This document shows, one piece after another, positions 1 through 8,783 of a DNA stretch of 40,885 bases. Where the stretch lies: the IMG/VR virus record IMGVR_UViG_3300019762_000003, positions 1-40,885 of that record. The stretch is one strand, 5' to 3'. Numbering within the stretch: position 1 is the first letter of the stretch; the number at the start of each line of letters is the position of its first letter. Source of the stretch: a virus. The position numbers and the translations under genes were made by a program. The notes beneath the pieces are model-generated. The model did no database searches and was not told the DNA's origin. It saw nothing but the letters and a program-made list of their open reading frames with translations.

Positions 1-123
1 CTTCTAAATCAAGTTGGGCTGCAGTTTCAGGAAACAGCAAAAATTCTATTGTTTATCAAGAGAATGATATTAGTGCAGGTGCTGGTCATACAGTTGTATT
101 TGATTATGATGGTAACTTAAGCC
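1..123. repeat. Terminal direct repeat, left copy (assembly overlap)
   Basis: These 123 bases are identical to 40763-40885. The reading frame of the capsid gene continues exactly across the join, so this is the overlap of a circular assembly. It marks a complete, circular or circularly permuted genome. It gives no evidence of physical ends. Confidence 0.95.
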
Positions 124-1031
124 AAAGAGCTATTAAAGGTAAAACTACAGCTCAAGGTAAAGGTGAGCAAAAGAAAAAATTTAGTGATAAATTAACAGTT
201 ACTGACTATAGATTAGTTGTTGATAATGGTGATAAATTTGATGGTGTAAATATTGGAGATTTAAGTATTAACTCTCATAGTCACTCTAGAAGTGGACTTG
301 CAGATTTATATACAAGATTCAAAGATCAAGCATTATTTGATGCTGCTCAAGGTAACCTTGGACAAGCTGCAACTCATATTATAGATTCTACTACTTTTGA
401 TATTGGTGTTTTAACTGATATTGAGACTACACTTAGAACAGGTGTTGGATTTAATACAGGTGGAACAAGAAGACCACCAGAACCTTTTATGATGGCTAAT
501 GGTGAACCTATTTGGATTTTAAAAGTTGATGCATTTTTAGCAGGAAAGTTAAAAAATTCTACTGGTTACCAATCATTAGTTTATAATGGTGATGTTAGAG
601 GTAATAACAATAGAGCATTTACTGGTATTATTGGTAAAATTGGTAGATTACTTATTCAAGAAGAAGCTTCATTTATGGGTGAAACTGATGCAGGTGCATC
701 ATGGGGATTAGATTCTTCAGATATTGAATTATCAGGTATGAGACAATATGATGTTACTAATAATGCATGGACTGGTCAAGAAGGTTTTGATTATGCTAGT
801 ACATTAAAATCAAGAGCTCTTATCTTAGGTGCTGGTGGATTAATGTTAGCTAATGGTAAATCACCAGATTATAAATATGAAGAAACAGATTTTGGTAAAA
901 AATCAGAATCAGCAGTTGAGTTTTGGATGGATGTTGCAAAATGTAACTTAAAAGCAGAAAACTCAGATTATAAACAAGCTAAAGTTGCTGATATCGATTA
1001 TGGTGTTATTGCTTTAGATATTGAAATTTAA
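1..1031 (+). CDS. Major capsid protein, N4 gp56-like family (3' part)
   Basis: This is the C-terminal part of the major capsid protein; the start codon is at 40687 near the right end. Codons are in frame from base 3 and end at TAA 1029-1031. Joined through the repeat, the gene has 1107 bases and encodes 368 residues, a normal size for the N4 gp56-type HK97-fold capsid family. The middle has the family-like stretch THIIDSTTFDIG followed by a TRRPPEPFMM segment, and the C-terminus ends VIALDIEI. It would form the icosahedral shell, working with the scaffold encoded just upstream at 40049-40675. The family call rests on recognition by eye and on synteny (terminase, scaffold, capsid), and I am confident of it. 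Confidence 0.9.
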   Translation, partial: SKSSWAAVSGNSKNSIVYQENDISAGAGHTVVFDYDGNLSQRAIKGKTTAQGKGEQKKKFSDKLTVTDYRLVVDNGDKFDGVNIGDLSINSHSHSRSGLADLYTRFKDQALFDAAQGNLGQAATHIIDSTTFDIGVLTDIETTLRTGVGFNTGGTRRPPEPFMMANGEPIWILKVDAFLAGKLKNSTGYQSLVYNGDVRGNNNRAFTGIIGKIGRLLIQEEASFMGETDAGASWGLDSSDIELSGMRQYDVTNNAWTGQEGFDYASTLKSRALILGAGGLMLANGKSPDYKYEETDFGKKSESAVEFWMDVAKCNLKAENSDYKQAKVADIDYGVIALDIEI

Positions 1032-1040
1032 GGATAGAAG

Positions 1041-1430
1041 ATGGCAGCTAAAGATTTAAAAAGAGTTGGAATTAATAATCAAAAAAGAGGAGTGACTTTA
1101 ATGGTTGCTACTCTAGCTGCTGCTGACTTAGCAGCAGATGGTTCAATTGTTGGTGAATTACCTGGTAAATCACTTATTACTTCAGTTAGAGTTATTGAGA
1201 ATGAAGCAGTTACTACTTCAGGTACAATTGATATTTTAGTTGGTTCTACTACAGCTTATGATGAGCTTGCAGCAGATGCTACAGCTGAAGTAAGTGGAGG
1301 TGTTTATGTAAATTTAGTACCTTCAGATGTTACAATTAAAGTTGGTGCAAGTGCAATTGCAGCTGGTAATATTACAGTATTAATTGAGTATGTTGAGTAC
1401 GAAAAAACTACTGGTGAATATACAAACTAA
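1041..1430 (+). CDS. Small capsid-associated protein, possible decoration protein
   Basis: A 129-residue protein begins 9 bases after the capsid gene, with an AAGGA ribosome site overlapping the capsid stop. It is rich in Ala, Val, Thr and Gly with alternating hydrophobic residues, as expected for a beta-sandwich or barrel. It has no Cys, signal peptide or membrane segment. I do not recognise a family. Its place directly after the capsid gene and before a strong terminator suggests a protein made in amounts similar to the capsid, such as a decoration or capsid-stabilising protein. That role is inferred from position only. Confidence 0.75.
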   Translation: MAAKDLKRVGINNQKRGVTLMVATLAAADLAADGSIVGELPGKSLITSVRVIENEAVTTSGTIDILVGSTTAYDELAADATAEVSGGVYVNLVPSDVTIKVGASAIAAGNITVLIEYVEYEKTTGEYTN

Positions 1431-1440
1431 TTGTTTAATA

Positions 1441-1475
1441 AAAAAGTCATAAGAATAATCTTATGACTTTTTGTT
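1441..1475 (+). terminator. Rho-independent terminator after capsid genes
   Basis: A perfect 13-bp stem (1441-1453 with 1460-1472) closes a 6-base AATAAT loop. The A tract on the left and T tract on the right mean it can work in both directions. No promoter is visible between it and the adaptor gene at 1498, so adaptor and tail transcription would depend on read-through. It would lower downstream expression relative to capsid. Confidence 0.85.
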
Positions 1476-1497
1476 TAAGTAATTAAAAGGATAAAAG

Positions 1498-2268
1498 ATG
1501 GCTAGACATAGTAAAATAAGTGAAATATTCACAGATGCTAGATATAAGTTAGCTGACCCAGATGGTAAAAGTTGGTCTAATGCAAGACTTTTAAGTTTAT
1601 TAAATAATGGTATTAGAAATATTGTATATAATACAGAATTATTAAAAGCTGAGACTTATGTACTATTAGTTGAAGGTCAACAAAAATATGATATATCTGA
1701 TTTAGCTATTAAAATTACTAGGGTTGATTTTGAAAGTAAAAGTATAACTTTTAAAACTCATGCTGATTTAGATAATCTTAATATAGATTGGGATTTAGAC
1801 ACATCTAGTAAGATTAAACATATTATATATGATAAATCAGATAGAGGAGTATTTAAAGTATATCCAAGACCAGAAAAATTAGTAACAAATGTAATAAGTT
1901 CACCTTATGGTATTATTACAGCTATTGATACAGTATATGATATAACATATTATGGAGAGACTTTACAAGACTTACCAAATGATATAGTTAATAATGGTAC
2001 TATGAAAATATATTATGTTAAGAATCCAGATAAATATACAATAGATGATTTAGAAAATGAGATAATTCTAGATGATATTTGGGATGATATATTAGTTCAT
2101 TGGATTGTTGGTACTGCATTAAAAGACGATAGGGATGAGCAAAACCGAGTTATAGGAGCAGATAACTTAAAAGAGTATACCGAAAAACTTAGTACGGCCA
2201 AAGCTGGTGCAGTATCAGAGTTCACTGCATCTAAAGGTAGAACAACTTATAATGGAGGATTTCAATAA
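1498..2268 (+). CDS. Head-to-tail adaptor protein (DUF6682-like)
   Basis: This 256-residue protein matches the phage adaptor family. Its N-terminus has the typical pattern of an Asp-rich turn followed by WSNARLLSLLNNGIRNIV at residues about 26-43, a helix seen in ring-forming connector proteins under the portal. A helical C-terminus with DDIWDDILVHWIVGTALKDD follows. Members form the dodecameric ring joining the portal to the tail nozzle in short-tailed phages. It is preceded by AAAGGATAAAAG as ribosome site and its stop overlaps the next start (TAATG), so it is translationally coupled to the tail fibre. Family assignment is by motif recognition. Confidence 0.75.
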   Translation: MARHSKISEIFTDARYKLADPDGKSWSNARLLSLLNNGIRNIVYNTELLKAETYVLLVEGQQKYDISDLAIKITRVDFESKSITFKTHADLDNLNIDWDLDTSSKIKHIIYDKSDRGVFKVYPRPEKLVTNVISSPYGIITAIDTVYDITYYGETLQDLPNDIVNNGTMKIYYVKNPDKYTIDDLENEIILDDIWDDILVHWIVGTALKDDRDEQNRVIGADNLKEYTEKLSTAKAGAVSEFTASKGRTTYNGGFQ

Positions 2269-5200
2269 TGATAGAAATAGAAAAAAACCTCATAGGTAAA
2301 GAAGATATACTTTTTGGAGTAGGTACTGTTACACAACAAAGAGGTGGTAAATCAGTAAGTATAACAAAAATTAATACTGCTGAAATGCCTTATGATGAAA
2401 CCCTAACTTTAGCAGAGAAGCTACAAGAAGTAGTAGAGGGTAATATTATTGACGATAGTGATATAGCTCTAGATAAAACATATAGTAGTGCTAAAATACA
2501 ACAAATTGATGATGACCAACAAATTCAAATAGATGCTAATCAACAAAATATTGCCAATTTAGCAACAGCACAAGCAGAATTTGGAAGTTCTACACCATTA
2601 GTATTAACTACATCTGAACAAACTTTAGATTGGGATACTTTAGTACCTTCTACTGATACAGATGTTATGACATTAGATGATGTTACAAATAATCAATTAT
2701 TAAAATTAAATGCTAGTTTTAACTATAAAACTGATATGGAATTTGCTATAGGTACAAATCAAGCTAGATTAATTACAGTTAGAGGTAGAAAACTCTCTGA
2801 TGATAGTTTAATTTATGAGCGAAGTGTTACAGTTGATAGTAATAATGGATCAACAGAAACAATACATACTAATAAGTTATTAACAGTTGGTAAGAATGGT
2901 ATACCATCACAACCTTTGGATATTTACTTTACTATTCAGTGTAATGGGACTGGTATTACATTGAATAATTGGTCTTCAAATTTAGCTAGTAGTGCAAGTT
3001 ATGACTTAACAACAACTAGTAAATTTACAGAATTACTAGATACACCAAATAGTTACCAAGGTCAAGCTGGTAAATATCCTAGAGTTAATAATACTGAAGA
3101 TGGGTTAGATTTTGGTAGTTCTTTAAGTACAATAGCTTGTAGTATATGTACAGGTACGGTTGCTATAGACAATATAATACCTACTAAAGGTAGTTTAACA
3201 TATTTATATATAGGTACTGGTGTAAGTAATCCATTGGACTTAGGTGTAGGTTTTATTGACTTTACAGTAGCATTTAATGGTAGTGGTTATTGGTTAGATA
3301 GAAGTGGTGGGTATGGTAATGAAGTATTTAGAAATGATGCTGGTATTGCTCAAGATTTAACAACACCTATTGTATTAGCTCTACCAGTAAATAAATATGC
3401 TGGTAAGTTTGATATCAAGAACAGAGATGCAACTGATAGTCATCAAAATACAGACTCATTAATAGGTATAGATAGTTACCTACATACTAATACAAATGGA
3501 GCAGAAGAAACTAATGTTAATAGAATTACAGATGTTTCTACTACTGGTATTACTATAGGAACTGATGTAACTGTCAATACATTAAATGAAAAATATGTTC
3601 TTCATATAGAAGTATACACACACATCATAGCATCTCTAGTTAATGGTAATCTACAAGTAGTAGCATGGAATCCAATAACTAAAATGGGTATGGCTTATAG
3701 ATTAGGTAGCGATAGTATAGTTAATGCAGATAGACCTTTTAAAGTTGATTATCAAGAAACTAAGAGGTTAGATAGTACAACTATAGGACCAATATATTAT
3801 GGTGATAATTCTAAATATCTTCAATTACATAGTGTTTATAGTACTTACGGAGCTTTAGATATTGTTGATTTTTGGGATAGCACATCTCCTACAAGTACTG
3901 CATTTACATTTATAGGTGGAAACACTATTGTAAACCAATTAGGTGGTGTATATGTAGATTACTTCTTTGGTAATAGTGAATATAAGAAGCTCACAGATAA
4001 TGGTTCAAAAATCACAATAGAAGAGTTTGATATAAATAGAAACACATCATTATTAACTGATAAGAATTACTCTACGACTGGTGATTGGAATAGAATAGAT
4101 TATCAAAGAGGGAACACTAAGGTTATAGAGTTAAATACTGTTGATATAGAAAAAACAATCACTGCAGATAATAGAGTTAATGGAACAGAGGATATCATAT
4201 TCCCATTCGTTACAGATGATAATAACTTATTAGTTACAGATGGAGGGTATATCTACACAGATGGTAAGAACTTAGATGGTTCATTTAATAAGACAAGTGA
4301 AGCGGTATCAGGTGTACAATCATTTGATTTAACTGGTGTAAGTGATGGTAAGAAGTATCTAGCTAGAGAATATGGGACTGGAGCATTGAAAGCTTATGAT
4401 GGCTATTCAGTAGGATTATATGATAAAGAGAGTGCTGATGATAATAGACTAGTGTTTGATGTTGAGAGTGGTAAGCATTATGAGACTGTTGGGGGAGAGT
4501 TAGTTGTTAATGGTACTTTTGATACAGATGTAAGTGGGTGGAGTACTAATAACAGTTCAATTACTCAAGCTAGTGGTGGGCTACAAGTTACAGCTACAAC
4601 GGTAAATGGTTATGCAGTTCAGGGCATCGCAACTATTATTGGAGAAACATATTGTTATATAGCGAGATTAAAAGGCACAACTAGCGGGCAATGTCAACTA
4701 TTTATAGGTACGGAAGGTGGTGATTATTCAAATGTTCTAGAGTTTACAGCTACAAATACAGCTGAAACTAAAGATGTTTCAGGAGTCTTTACCGCTACTA
4801 CAACTACTACTTTTATATCGTTAGTAACTACTGCAGTGGGATACACTACAAATTTCGATAACGTATCAGTATTCAAAAAAGAAGCAACACTTGATACACC
4901 ACTAGCTACACCAGTATCATTCATATCAAGATACCCATATATGGTAGTGTCTGAAACACCTCAATACGAGATGGTAAATGAGAAAGCTATTCCAGTCAAT
5001 ATGATGGATAATTTGACAGCTAGTGGTGATATAGAAACTAAAGGTAAGTTTGTAGGTAAAAATGCTTGTACAGCATGGGTTAGCTTTGATGGTACAACAA
5101 CACCACCTACTATTAGAAGTAGTTTTAATGTTATTGATGTTGTAAGAATAGCTACTGGTAGGTTTGAGATATACTTTACAGAAGATATGAGTACTAATAA

Positions 5201-5378
5201 ATATGTTGGAGCGTATGCAGCGATAAATAATAATACTAATACTGGAGACCATTTATATCAGTGTGTATTGAATTATAAAACACCACAAAAAGTAGCAGTA
5301 AATACAGGGTTCTCACACACTTCAGGGTTGCTAAACCTAAAGGAAGTAGAAGTAATTATATTTGGAGGTAAAAACTAA
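2268..5378 (+). CDS. Tail fibre / receptor-binding protein with carbohydrate-binding-like domain
   Basis: A 1036-residue protein. The N-terminus (about 1-110) has virion-attachment character with a short helical stretch rich in Gln, Ile and Asp. Around 253-281 lies the FTELLDTPNSYQGQAGKY motif common in phage fibres. Around 743-870 is a module beginning LVVNGTFDTDVSGWS and ending TNFDNVSVFKK, the signature of CBM4/9/22-like beta-sandwich carbohydrate-binding domains. The rest is Gly/Asn/Thr-rich beta structure. It should be the host-recognition spike or fibre, and the module suggests a glycan receptor. The start overlaps the adaptor stop and the stop overlaps the chaperone start, giving a coupled trio. 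I saw no hydrolase motif. Confidence 0.85.
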   Translation: MIEIEKNLIGKEDILFGVGTVTQQRGGKSVSITKINTAEMPYDETLTLAEKLQEVVEGNIIDDSDIALDKTYSSAKIQQIDDDQQIQIDANQQNIANLATAQAEFGSSTPLVLTTSEQTLDWDTLVPSTDTDVMTLDDVTNNQLLKLNASFNYKTDMEFAIGTNQARLITVRGRKLSDDSLIYERSVTVDSNNGSTETIHTNKLLTVGKNGIPSQPLDIYFTIQCNGTGITLNNWSSNLASSASYDLTTTSKFTELLDTPNSYQGQAGKYPRVNNTEDGLDFGSSLSTIACSICTGTVAIDNIIPTKGSLTYLYIGTGVSNPLDLGVGFIDFTVAFNGSGYWLDRSGGYGNEVFRNDAGIAQDLTTPIVLALPVNKYAGKFDIKNRDATDSHQNTDSLIGIDSYLHTNTNGAEETNVNRITDVSTTGITIGTDVTVNTLNEKYVLHIEVYTHIIASLVNGNLQVVAWNPITKMGMAYRLGSDSIVNADRPFKVDYQETKRLDSTTIGPIYYGDNSKYLQLHSVYSTYGALDIVDFWDSTSPTSTAFTFIGGNTIVNQLGGVYVDYFFGNSEYKKLTDNGSKITIEEFDINRNTSLLTDKNYSTTGDWNRIDYQRGNTKVIELNTVDIEKTITADNRVNGTEDIIFPFVTDDNNLLVTDGGYIYTDGKNLDGSFNKTSEAVSGVQSFDLTGVSDGKKYLAREYGTGALKAYDGYSVGLYDKESADDNRLVFDVESGKHYETVGGELVVNGTFDTDVSGWSTNNSSITQASGGLQVTATTVNGYAVQGIATIIGETYCYIARLKGTTSGQCQLFIGTEGGDYSNVLEFTATNTAETKDVSGVFTATTTTTFISLVTTAVGYTTNFDNVSVFKKEATLDTPLATPVSFISRYPYMVVSETPQYEMVNEKAIPVNMMDNLTASGDIETKGKFVGKNACTAWVSFDGTTTPPTIRSSFNVIDVVRIATGRFEIYFTEDMSTNKYVGAYAAINNNTNTGDHLYQCVLNYKTPQKVAVNTGFSHTSGLLNLKEVEVIIFGGKN

Positions 5379-5908
5379 TGTATGGGAAATTAAACATAGA
5401 TGGGACACTGAGTTCAGCTAATAAACAGCATGAGGGGTTCGTTTCTCTTGAGTTGTTTGATAGGAAAACAGAAGAAACAAAAATATTTAAAAATACTGAT
5501 GTTGGTGGTATATTTTGGTATGCTACTTATTATAAAGAAGTAGATGGTAAGTATATAGTTGATACAGTTAAAGAAGCTAAAATGGAAACTGATGAGCTAG
5601 AGAAAGAGGTTAAAATAAATAAAGACCTTGCTCTTGGTTCATTAGTTGTAGATGTGAACACAGTACCATTTGATGCTAATAATCAAAGTATTAATTATAT
5701 GAGTTCTGTATTAGCTGTAGCGAATTTCAAATATAACCAAGCGGTTAGTGCTGGTGCAGACATCACAGCCACATATACAACTATATACAAGACTATTATA
5801 AAGTGGAAGAATGCAAACAATACAGTTAGTGATGTACAATTAGAAACAGTAGCTGAGGCGCTAGAAGCTAGTATGAGTGCTGTTGGCTCTATTAAGACAG
5901 GAGTATAA
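5378..5908 (+). CDS. Tail fibre assembly protein (DUF4376-like)
   Basis: A 176-residue protein whose C-terminal half (about 90-170) reads as a DUF4376-type domain: a Val-Pro-Phe-Asp-Ala entry, a helical middle, then the IKWKNANNTVSDVQLE motif and a final amphipathic helix. This domain is common in small proteins encoded directly after tail fibres that act as fibre chaperones or caps. The TAATG overlap with the fibre gene suggests stoichiometric co-translation. The N-terminal half has a predicted beta-rich region with GGIFWYATYYKEVDGKYIV. Family assignment is by eye. Confidence 0.75.
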   Translation: MYGKLNIDGTLSSANKQHEGFVSLELFDRKTEETKIFKNTDVGGIFWYATYYKEVDGKYIVDTVKEAKMETDELEKEVKINKDLALGSLVVDVNTVPFDANNQSINYMSSVLAVANFKYNQAVSAGADITATYTTIYKTIIKWKNANNTVSDVQLETVAEALEASMSAVGSIKTGV

Positions 5909-5909
5909 G

Positions 5910-6302
5910 ATGGTTGAATTTTATATACCTAGTAAAGAAGTAGAGGATAGACTTTTAAATAAGTCTATCCCTAAGAATGGTTGTGGCTCTGGTTGGAGTA
6001 CTTATCTAGTCCCAGATAGTTTTATTTTATTTGATTTTACTATACCTTGTGCTATACATGATGAAATGTATACCTTAGGTAAAACATTAGAAGATAAAGA
6101 TATAGCAGATAGAGTATTCTTAAATAATATGTTAAGAGAAGCTGATAGTAAGAATTGTTTTATAAAACCAATTGCTAGGGCAATAGCTTATCAATATTAT
6201 GATAAAGTAGTTAAGTATGGTGGAGCAGCTTATTGGGATGGTAAGAATAGTTTAAAACAAATGAAATCAGTAGTTATATCTGCTGGAAGGTTGGTAATAT
6301 GA
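5910..6302 (+). CDS. Phospholipase A2-like protein
   Basis: I place the start at ATG 5910, directly after the TATAAG that ends the previous gene and behind an AGGAG site; an upstream in-frame start at 5877 would lie inside the chaperone gene. The 130-residue product has the two halves of a PLA2 active site: a calcium-loop-like GCGSG at 24-28 and CAIHDEMY at 47-54, with His50-Asp51 as the expected catalytic pair, and then a helix with ADRVFLNNML at about 77-86. Secreted PLA2 and viral PLA2 domains share C-G-x-G and C-x-x-H-D-x-x-Y. It may cleave phospholipids during entry or lysis. It has no signal peptide. It precedes the lipoprotein, membrane protein and endolysin genes. Confidence 0.7.
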   Translation: MVEFYIPSKEVEDRLLNKSIPKNGCGSGWSTYLVPDSFILFDFTIPCAIHDEMYTLGKTLEDKDIADRVFLNNMLREADSKNCFIKPIARAIAYQYYDKVVKYGGAAYWDGKNSLKQMKSVVISAGRLVI

Positions 6303-6511
6303 AAAAGTTAATATTAATATGTTGTATATTTGCATTAGTTGGTTGTTCATCAACGCAAGATAAAATAGATGTTTATAAAGAAAAAAGAGATGCAATAGCA
6401 CAAAAAACCTTGCATACAGTTAGCAAAGTTAACTGTATTAAACACTGTAATGAGACTTTTGAGCTAGGAGCAGATAGAGCTGAATGTAAAGCTTTATGTG
6501 TTATTGACTAA
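6299..6511 (+). CDS. Small lipoprotein with twin CX3C motif, possible o-spanin
   Basis: A 70-residue protein starts with a lipoprotein signal: MKK, a hydrophobic run, and a lipobox LVGC with Cys16 as the lipidated residue. The mature part is about 54 residues and charged. It carries C46-x3-C50 and C63-x3-C67, a spacing that would give a disulfide-locked helical hairpin in an oxidising periplasm. The start overlaps the PLA2-like stop and the stop overlaps the next ATG (TAATG). In a lysis cluster a short lipoprotein is a candidate outer-membrane spanin, but the gene order relative to the membrane coiled-coil protein is not the usual Rz/Rz1 nesting, so I leave this open. Confidence 0.75.
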   Translation: MKKLILICCIFALVGCSSTQDKIDVYKEKRDAIAQKTLHTVSKVNCIKHCNETFELGADRAECKALCVID

Positions 6512-6921
6512 TGGATAACTGGTTAGCTATTACTTGTTCTATATTTACATTAGTTACTGGTATAGGTACATATGTAGCATCTATTGTAACAGTTAGAAAC
6601 AAAACTGAACAAAATAATAAAGACATAAGTGATCTAAAAGCACAACATATTAAAGATATTGATGAAGTTAGAAAATCATCAATTAGGCATCATGAAGCAG
6701 ATGAATTACTACACTCTAAGTTATTTGAAAAACTAGATGGTATTAATGAAACAATTACTGAACATAAAACAAGACTAGGAAATGCACCATCAATGGAACA
6801 AGTAAGAGCTGAGTTTGTAAGTAAAGAGATGTTCAAGCAAATGGAAAAGCATATAGATGAAAAATTTGATAAAGTTGAAAATGGTATTGATAAAATATTA
6901 AGTAAATTAGAAAAGGTATAG
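6511..6921 (+). CDS. Membrane-anchored coiled-coil protein, candidate holin or i-spanin
   Basis: This 136-residue protein has one N-terminal membrane segment (about 4-26, WLAITCSIFTLVTGIG and on). A long charged helical part follows, with heptad-like patterning and many Lys/Glu, ending in IDKILSKLEKV. This type II topology fits an inner-membrane spanin, and some single-span holins also look like this. It is coupled to the preceding lipoprotein by a TAATG overlap and sits one base before the endolysin, so a role in lysis is likely. The sequence alone does not separate holin from spanin. Confidence 0.7.
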   Translation: MDNWLAITCSIFTLVTGIGTYVASIVTVRNKTEQNNKDISDLKAQHIKDIDEVRKSSIRHHEADELLHSKLFEKLDGINETITEHKTRLGNAPSMEQVRAEFVSKEMFKQMEKHIDEKFDKVENGIDKILSKLEKV

Positions 6922-6922
6922 T

Positions 6923-7300
6923 ATGACAACAAATTTTAAACAAAAAGAGTTTGCTTGTAAATGTGGTTGTGGGTTAGATAGTATCTCTCCCACAGTTACA
7001 TTAATATGGCAGATGGTTAGAAGTAAATTTAACACTTCAGTTAATATAACTAGTGGTTGTAGATGTGTTAGACATAATAAAAAAGTTGGTGGTGTAAAAA
7101 ATTCTACACATTTAAGATTAGCAGAGGATGGATTAACACATGCTGCTGATGGTCAAATTGATGTACCTTTACAAGAAGTTTATGATTATATAGATAATAT
7201 ATTTCCAACTAGTTTAGGTATTGGTATTTATAATACATTTATACATATTGATGATAGAATGGATAGAGCCTATAGATGGGATAAAAGAACAGGAGCATAA
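6923..7300 (+). CDS. Endolysin, M15-family peptidase
   Basis: The 125-residue protein reads as a peptidase M15 (D-Ala-D-Ala or L-Ala-D-Glu type) domain. It starts with FACKCGCG at 10-17, common in the M15A phage group, then SGCRCVRHNKKVGG at 44-57, STH with His63, AAD with Asp76, and FIHID with His108. His63, Asp76 and His108 are the expected zinc ligands. The gap between the first His and the Asp is 13 residues, longer than the usual seven, because of an inserted Glu-Asp-Gly loop. It should cut peptidoglycan cross-bridges at the end of infection. It has no signal peptide, so it would depend on a holin. Confidence 0.9.
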   Translation: MTTNFKQKEFACKCGCGLDSISPTVTLIWQMVRSKFNTSVNITSGCRCVRHNKKVGGVKNSTHLRLAEDGLTHAADGQIDVPLQEVYDYIDNIFPTSLGIGIYNTFIHIDDRMDRAYRWDKRTGA

Positions 7301-7301
7301 A

Positions 7302-8783
7302 ATGCAATTAGCACAATTTAGTGGTGGTAAGTCAAATAGACTTGCTCCACAATTTATACAACCAACTGAGGGTGTTATTTTTAAGAATATAGAAACAACT
7401 AGAGGTATACTTGAACCAATTAAGAGTCCATTAGATTTATCTATTAGTATTAATAAATATTTCTATAAATTTAAAGATACTTTTATAAGTTCTAACAGTA
7501 AAAGGTATTATTTAGAATATCAAGAAAAATTATATTACACCGAAGAAAATACATATCCTAAAAAATTTGATGGTACAACTGAAAATAGATTAGGTATAGT
7601 TGGACCAACAAATATACCAGTAACTGTTACTGATGGAGTAGGACCCCATATAGGTACATATCAATATTGTTATACTTATTATAATGAGGTAGACGGTACA
7701 GAATCTAAACCTAGTACTTATTCTGATGAGATAGAAGCTACAAATGAGGCTTTAAGAACACAAATTATATTATCTGATGACCCTCAGGTTACTCATATAA
7801 GATTATATAGAATTGGTGGTGATATAACTACTATGACTTTAGTTATTCAGTTAGATAATGTTAGTGTGTTCTATACTGACAGTATAGCTGATTTAGATAT
7901 TGATGGCTCAGTATTAGATACTTATAATAGTTATGAAGCACCAGATAATTTAAAATATTTAGTTGAAGCTTATGCAAGTTTCTTTGGTGCTGTTGGTGAT
8001 AAGTTATGGTTTAGTGCAGCGGGTTTTCCTAATGCTTGGAGTCCTTTACAAACTATAGATTTCGATGCTGATATTACAGGTATAGGTGTATTACCAGAGG
8101 GTATACTTGTATTTACTAAATATAAAACTTATATTATTACAGGTACAGATAGTAGTACATTTGTTAAATATTTGTTAAGTTCTGACCAAGGTTGTATAGC
8201 TCATAGTTCTATAAATTTTATACAGAATATTTTAGTTTGGGCTTCACAAGATGGTATATGTTCATCTAATGGTACAGCTATACAAGTAATATCACAAGAT
8301 AAACTTGGTAATTTAGATTTAGTTATTGAAAGTTCATTAGTATTTGAAGATGTTTATTATCTTAGTACACCTACAACTTTATTATGTTTAGATATGCGAT
8401 ATAATCCTATCTTTAAAGAGTTTGAAGTACAAGGTGATTATATAGCTTCATTTGATGATACTTTATATATTCATAATAATGGGGCTTTATTTGAGCTATT
8501 AAAAGGTACTACTGATTTAACTTTTACTTATAAAACTGGATTACTTACTGATGGTGGATTAACATTTAATAAAAACTATAGTACTATAAAAGCTAGAGTT
8601 ATTGGTGAACTGATAGTTAAAGTTTATATTGATGAGATATTAGTAGATACTACAATTATTAATGAAGAAGAAATAAATACTGTAGATATTAGTTTGGGTA
8701 GAGTATCACAAGCAGGATTTTCACTAGAGTTTGAAGTATCTGGTACTGGTAAACTATTTGAAATATCTTATAAGGTTGCTTAG
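7302..8783 (+). CDS. Tail nozzle / tail tube protein (P22 gp10 / T7 gp12-type)
   Basis: I start the gene at ATG 7302, after AGGAGCATAAA; an upstream in-frame start at 7221 would overlap the endolysin by 80 bases. The 493-residue protein is beta-rich with repeated Tyr-Thr-Asp turns. It has two segments typical of podoviral nozzle proteins: GTYQYCYTYYNEVDGTES near 119-136, and WFSAAGFPNAWSPLQTIDF near 263-281 leading into the DITGIGVLPEGILVFTKYKTYII propeller blade. These proteins form the hexameric nozzle below the adaptor ring. It lies directly before a small structural gene and upstream of the ejection proteins, as in related phages. Confidence 0.8.
   Translation: MQLAQFSGGKSNRLAPQFIQPTEGVIFKNIETTRGILEPIKSPLDLSISINKYFYKFKDTFISSNSKRYYLEYQEKLYYTEENTYPKKFDGTTENRLGIVGPTNIPVTVTDGVGPHIGTYQYCYTYYNEVDGTESKPSTYSDEIEATNEALRTQIILSDDPQVTHIRLYRIGGDITTMTLVIQLDNVSVFYTDSIADLDIDGSVLDTYNSYEAPDNLKYLVEAYASFFGAVGDKLWFSAAGFPNAWSPLQTIDFDADITGIGVLPEGILVFTKYKTYIITGTDSSTFVKYLLSSDQGCIAHSSINFIQNILVWASQDGICSSNGTAIQVISQDKLGNLDLVIESSLVFEDVYYLSTPTTLLCLDMRYNPIFKEFEVQGDYIASFDDTLYIHNNGALFELLKGTTDLTFTYKTGLLTDGGLTFNKNYSTIKARVIGELIVKVYIDEILVDTTIINEEEINTVDISLGRVSQAGFSLEFEVSGTGKLFEISYKVA

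Noticed and set aside
1-123. Physical direct terminal repeat of the virion DNA
   Set aside because: The repeat lies within the capsid coding frame, which is unlikely for a true packaged end; a circular assembly overlap explains it.
4724-4924. 66-codon minus-strand frame
   Set aside because: Antisense to the CBM-like part of the tail fibre; the Val/Thr repeat comes from the complementary strand.
4926-5252. 108-codon minus-strand frame inside the tail fibre gene
   Set aside because: It is antisense to a clear fibre gene, with low-complexity Ser/Ile/Cys/Tyr composition and no ribosome site.
7221-7301. Upstream start for the nozzle gene
   Set aside because: It lies inside the endolysin gene; ATG 7302 has a proper ribosome site directly after the endolysin stop.
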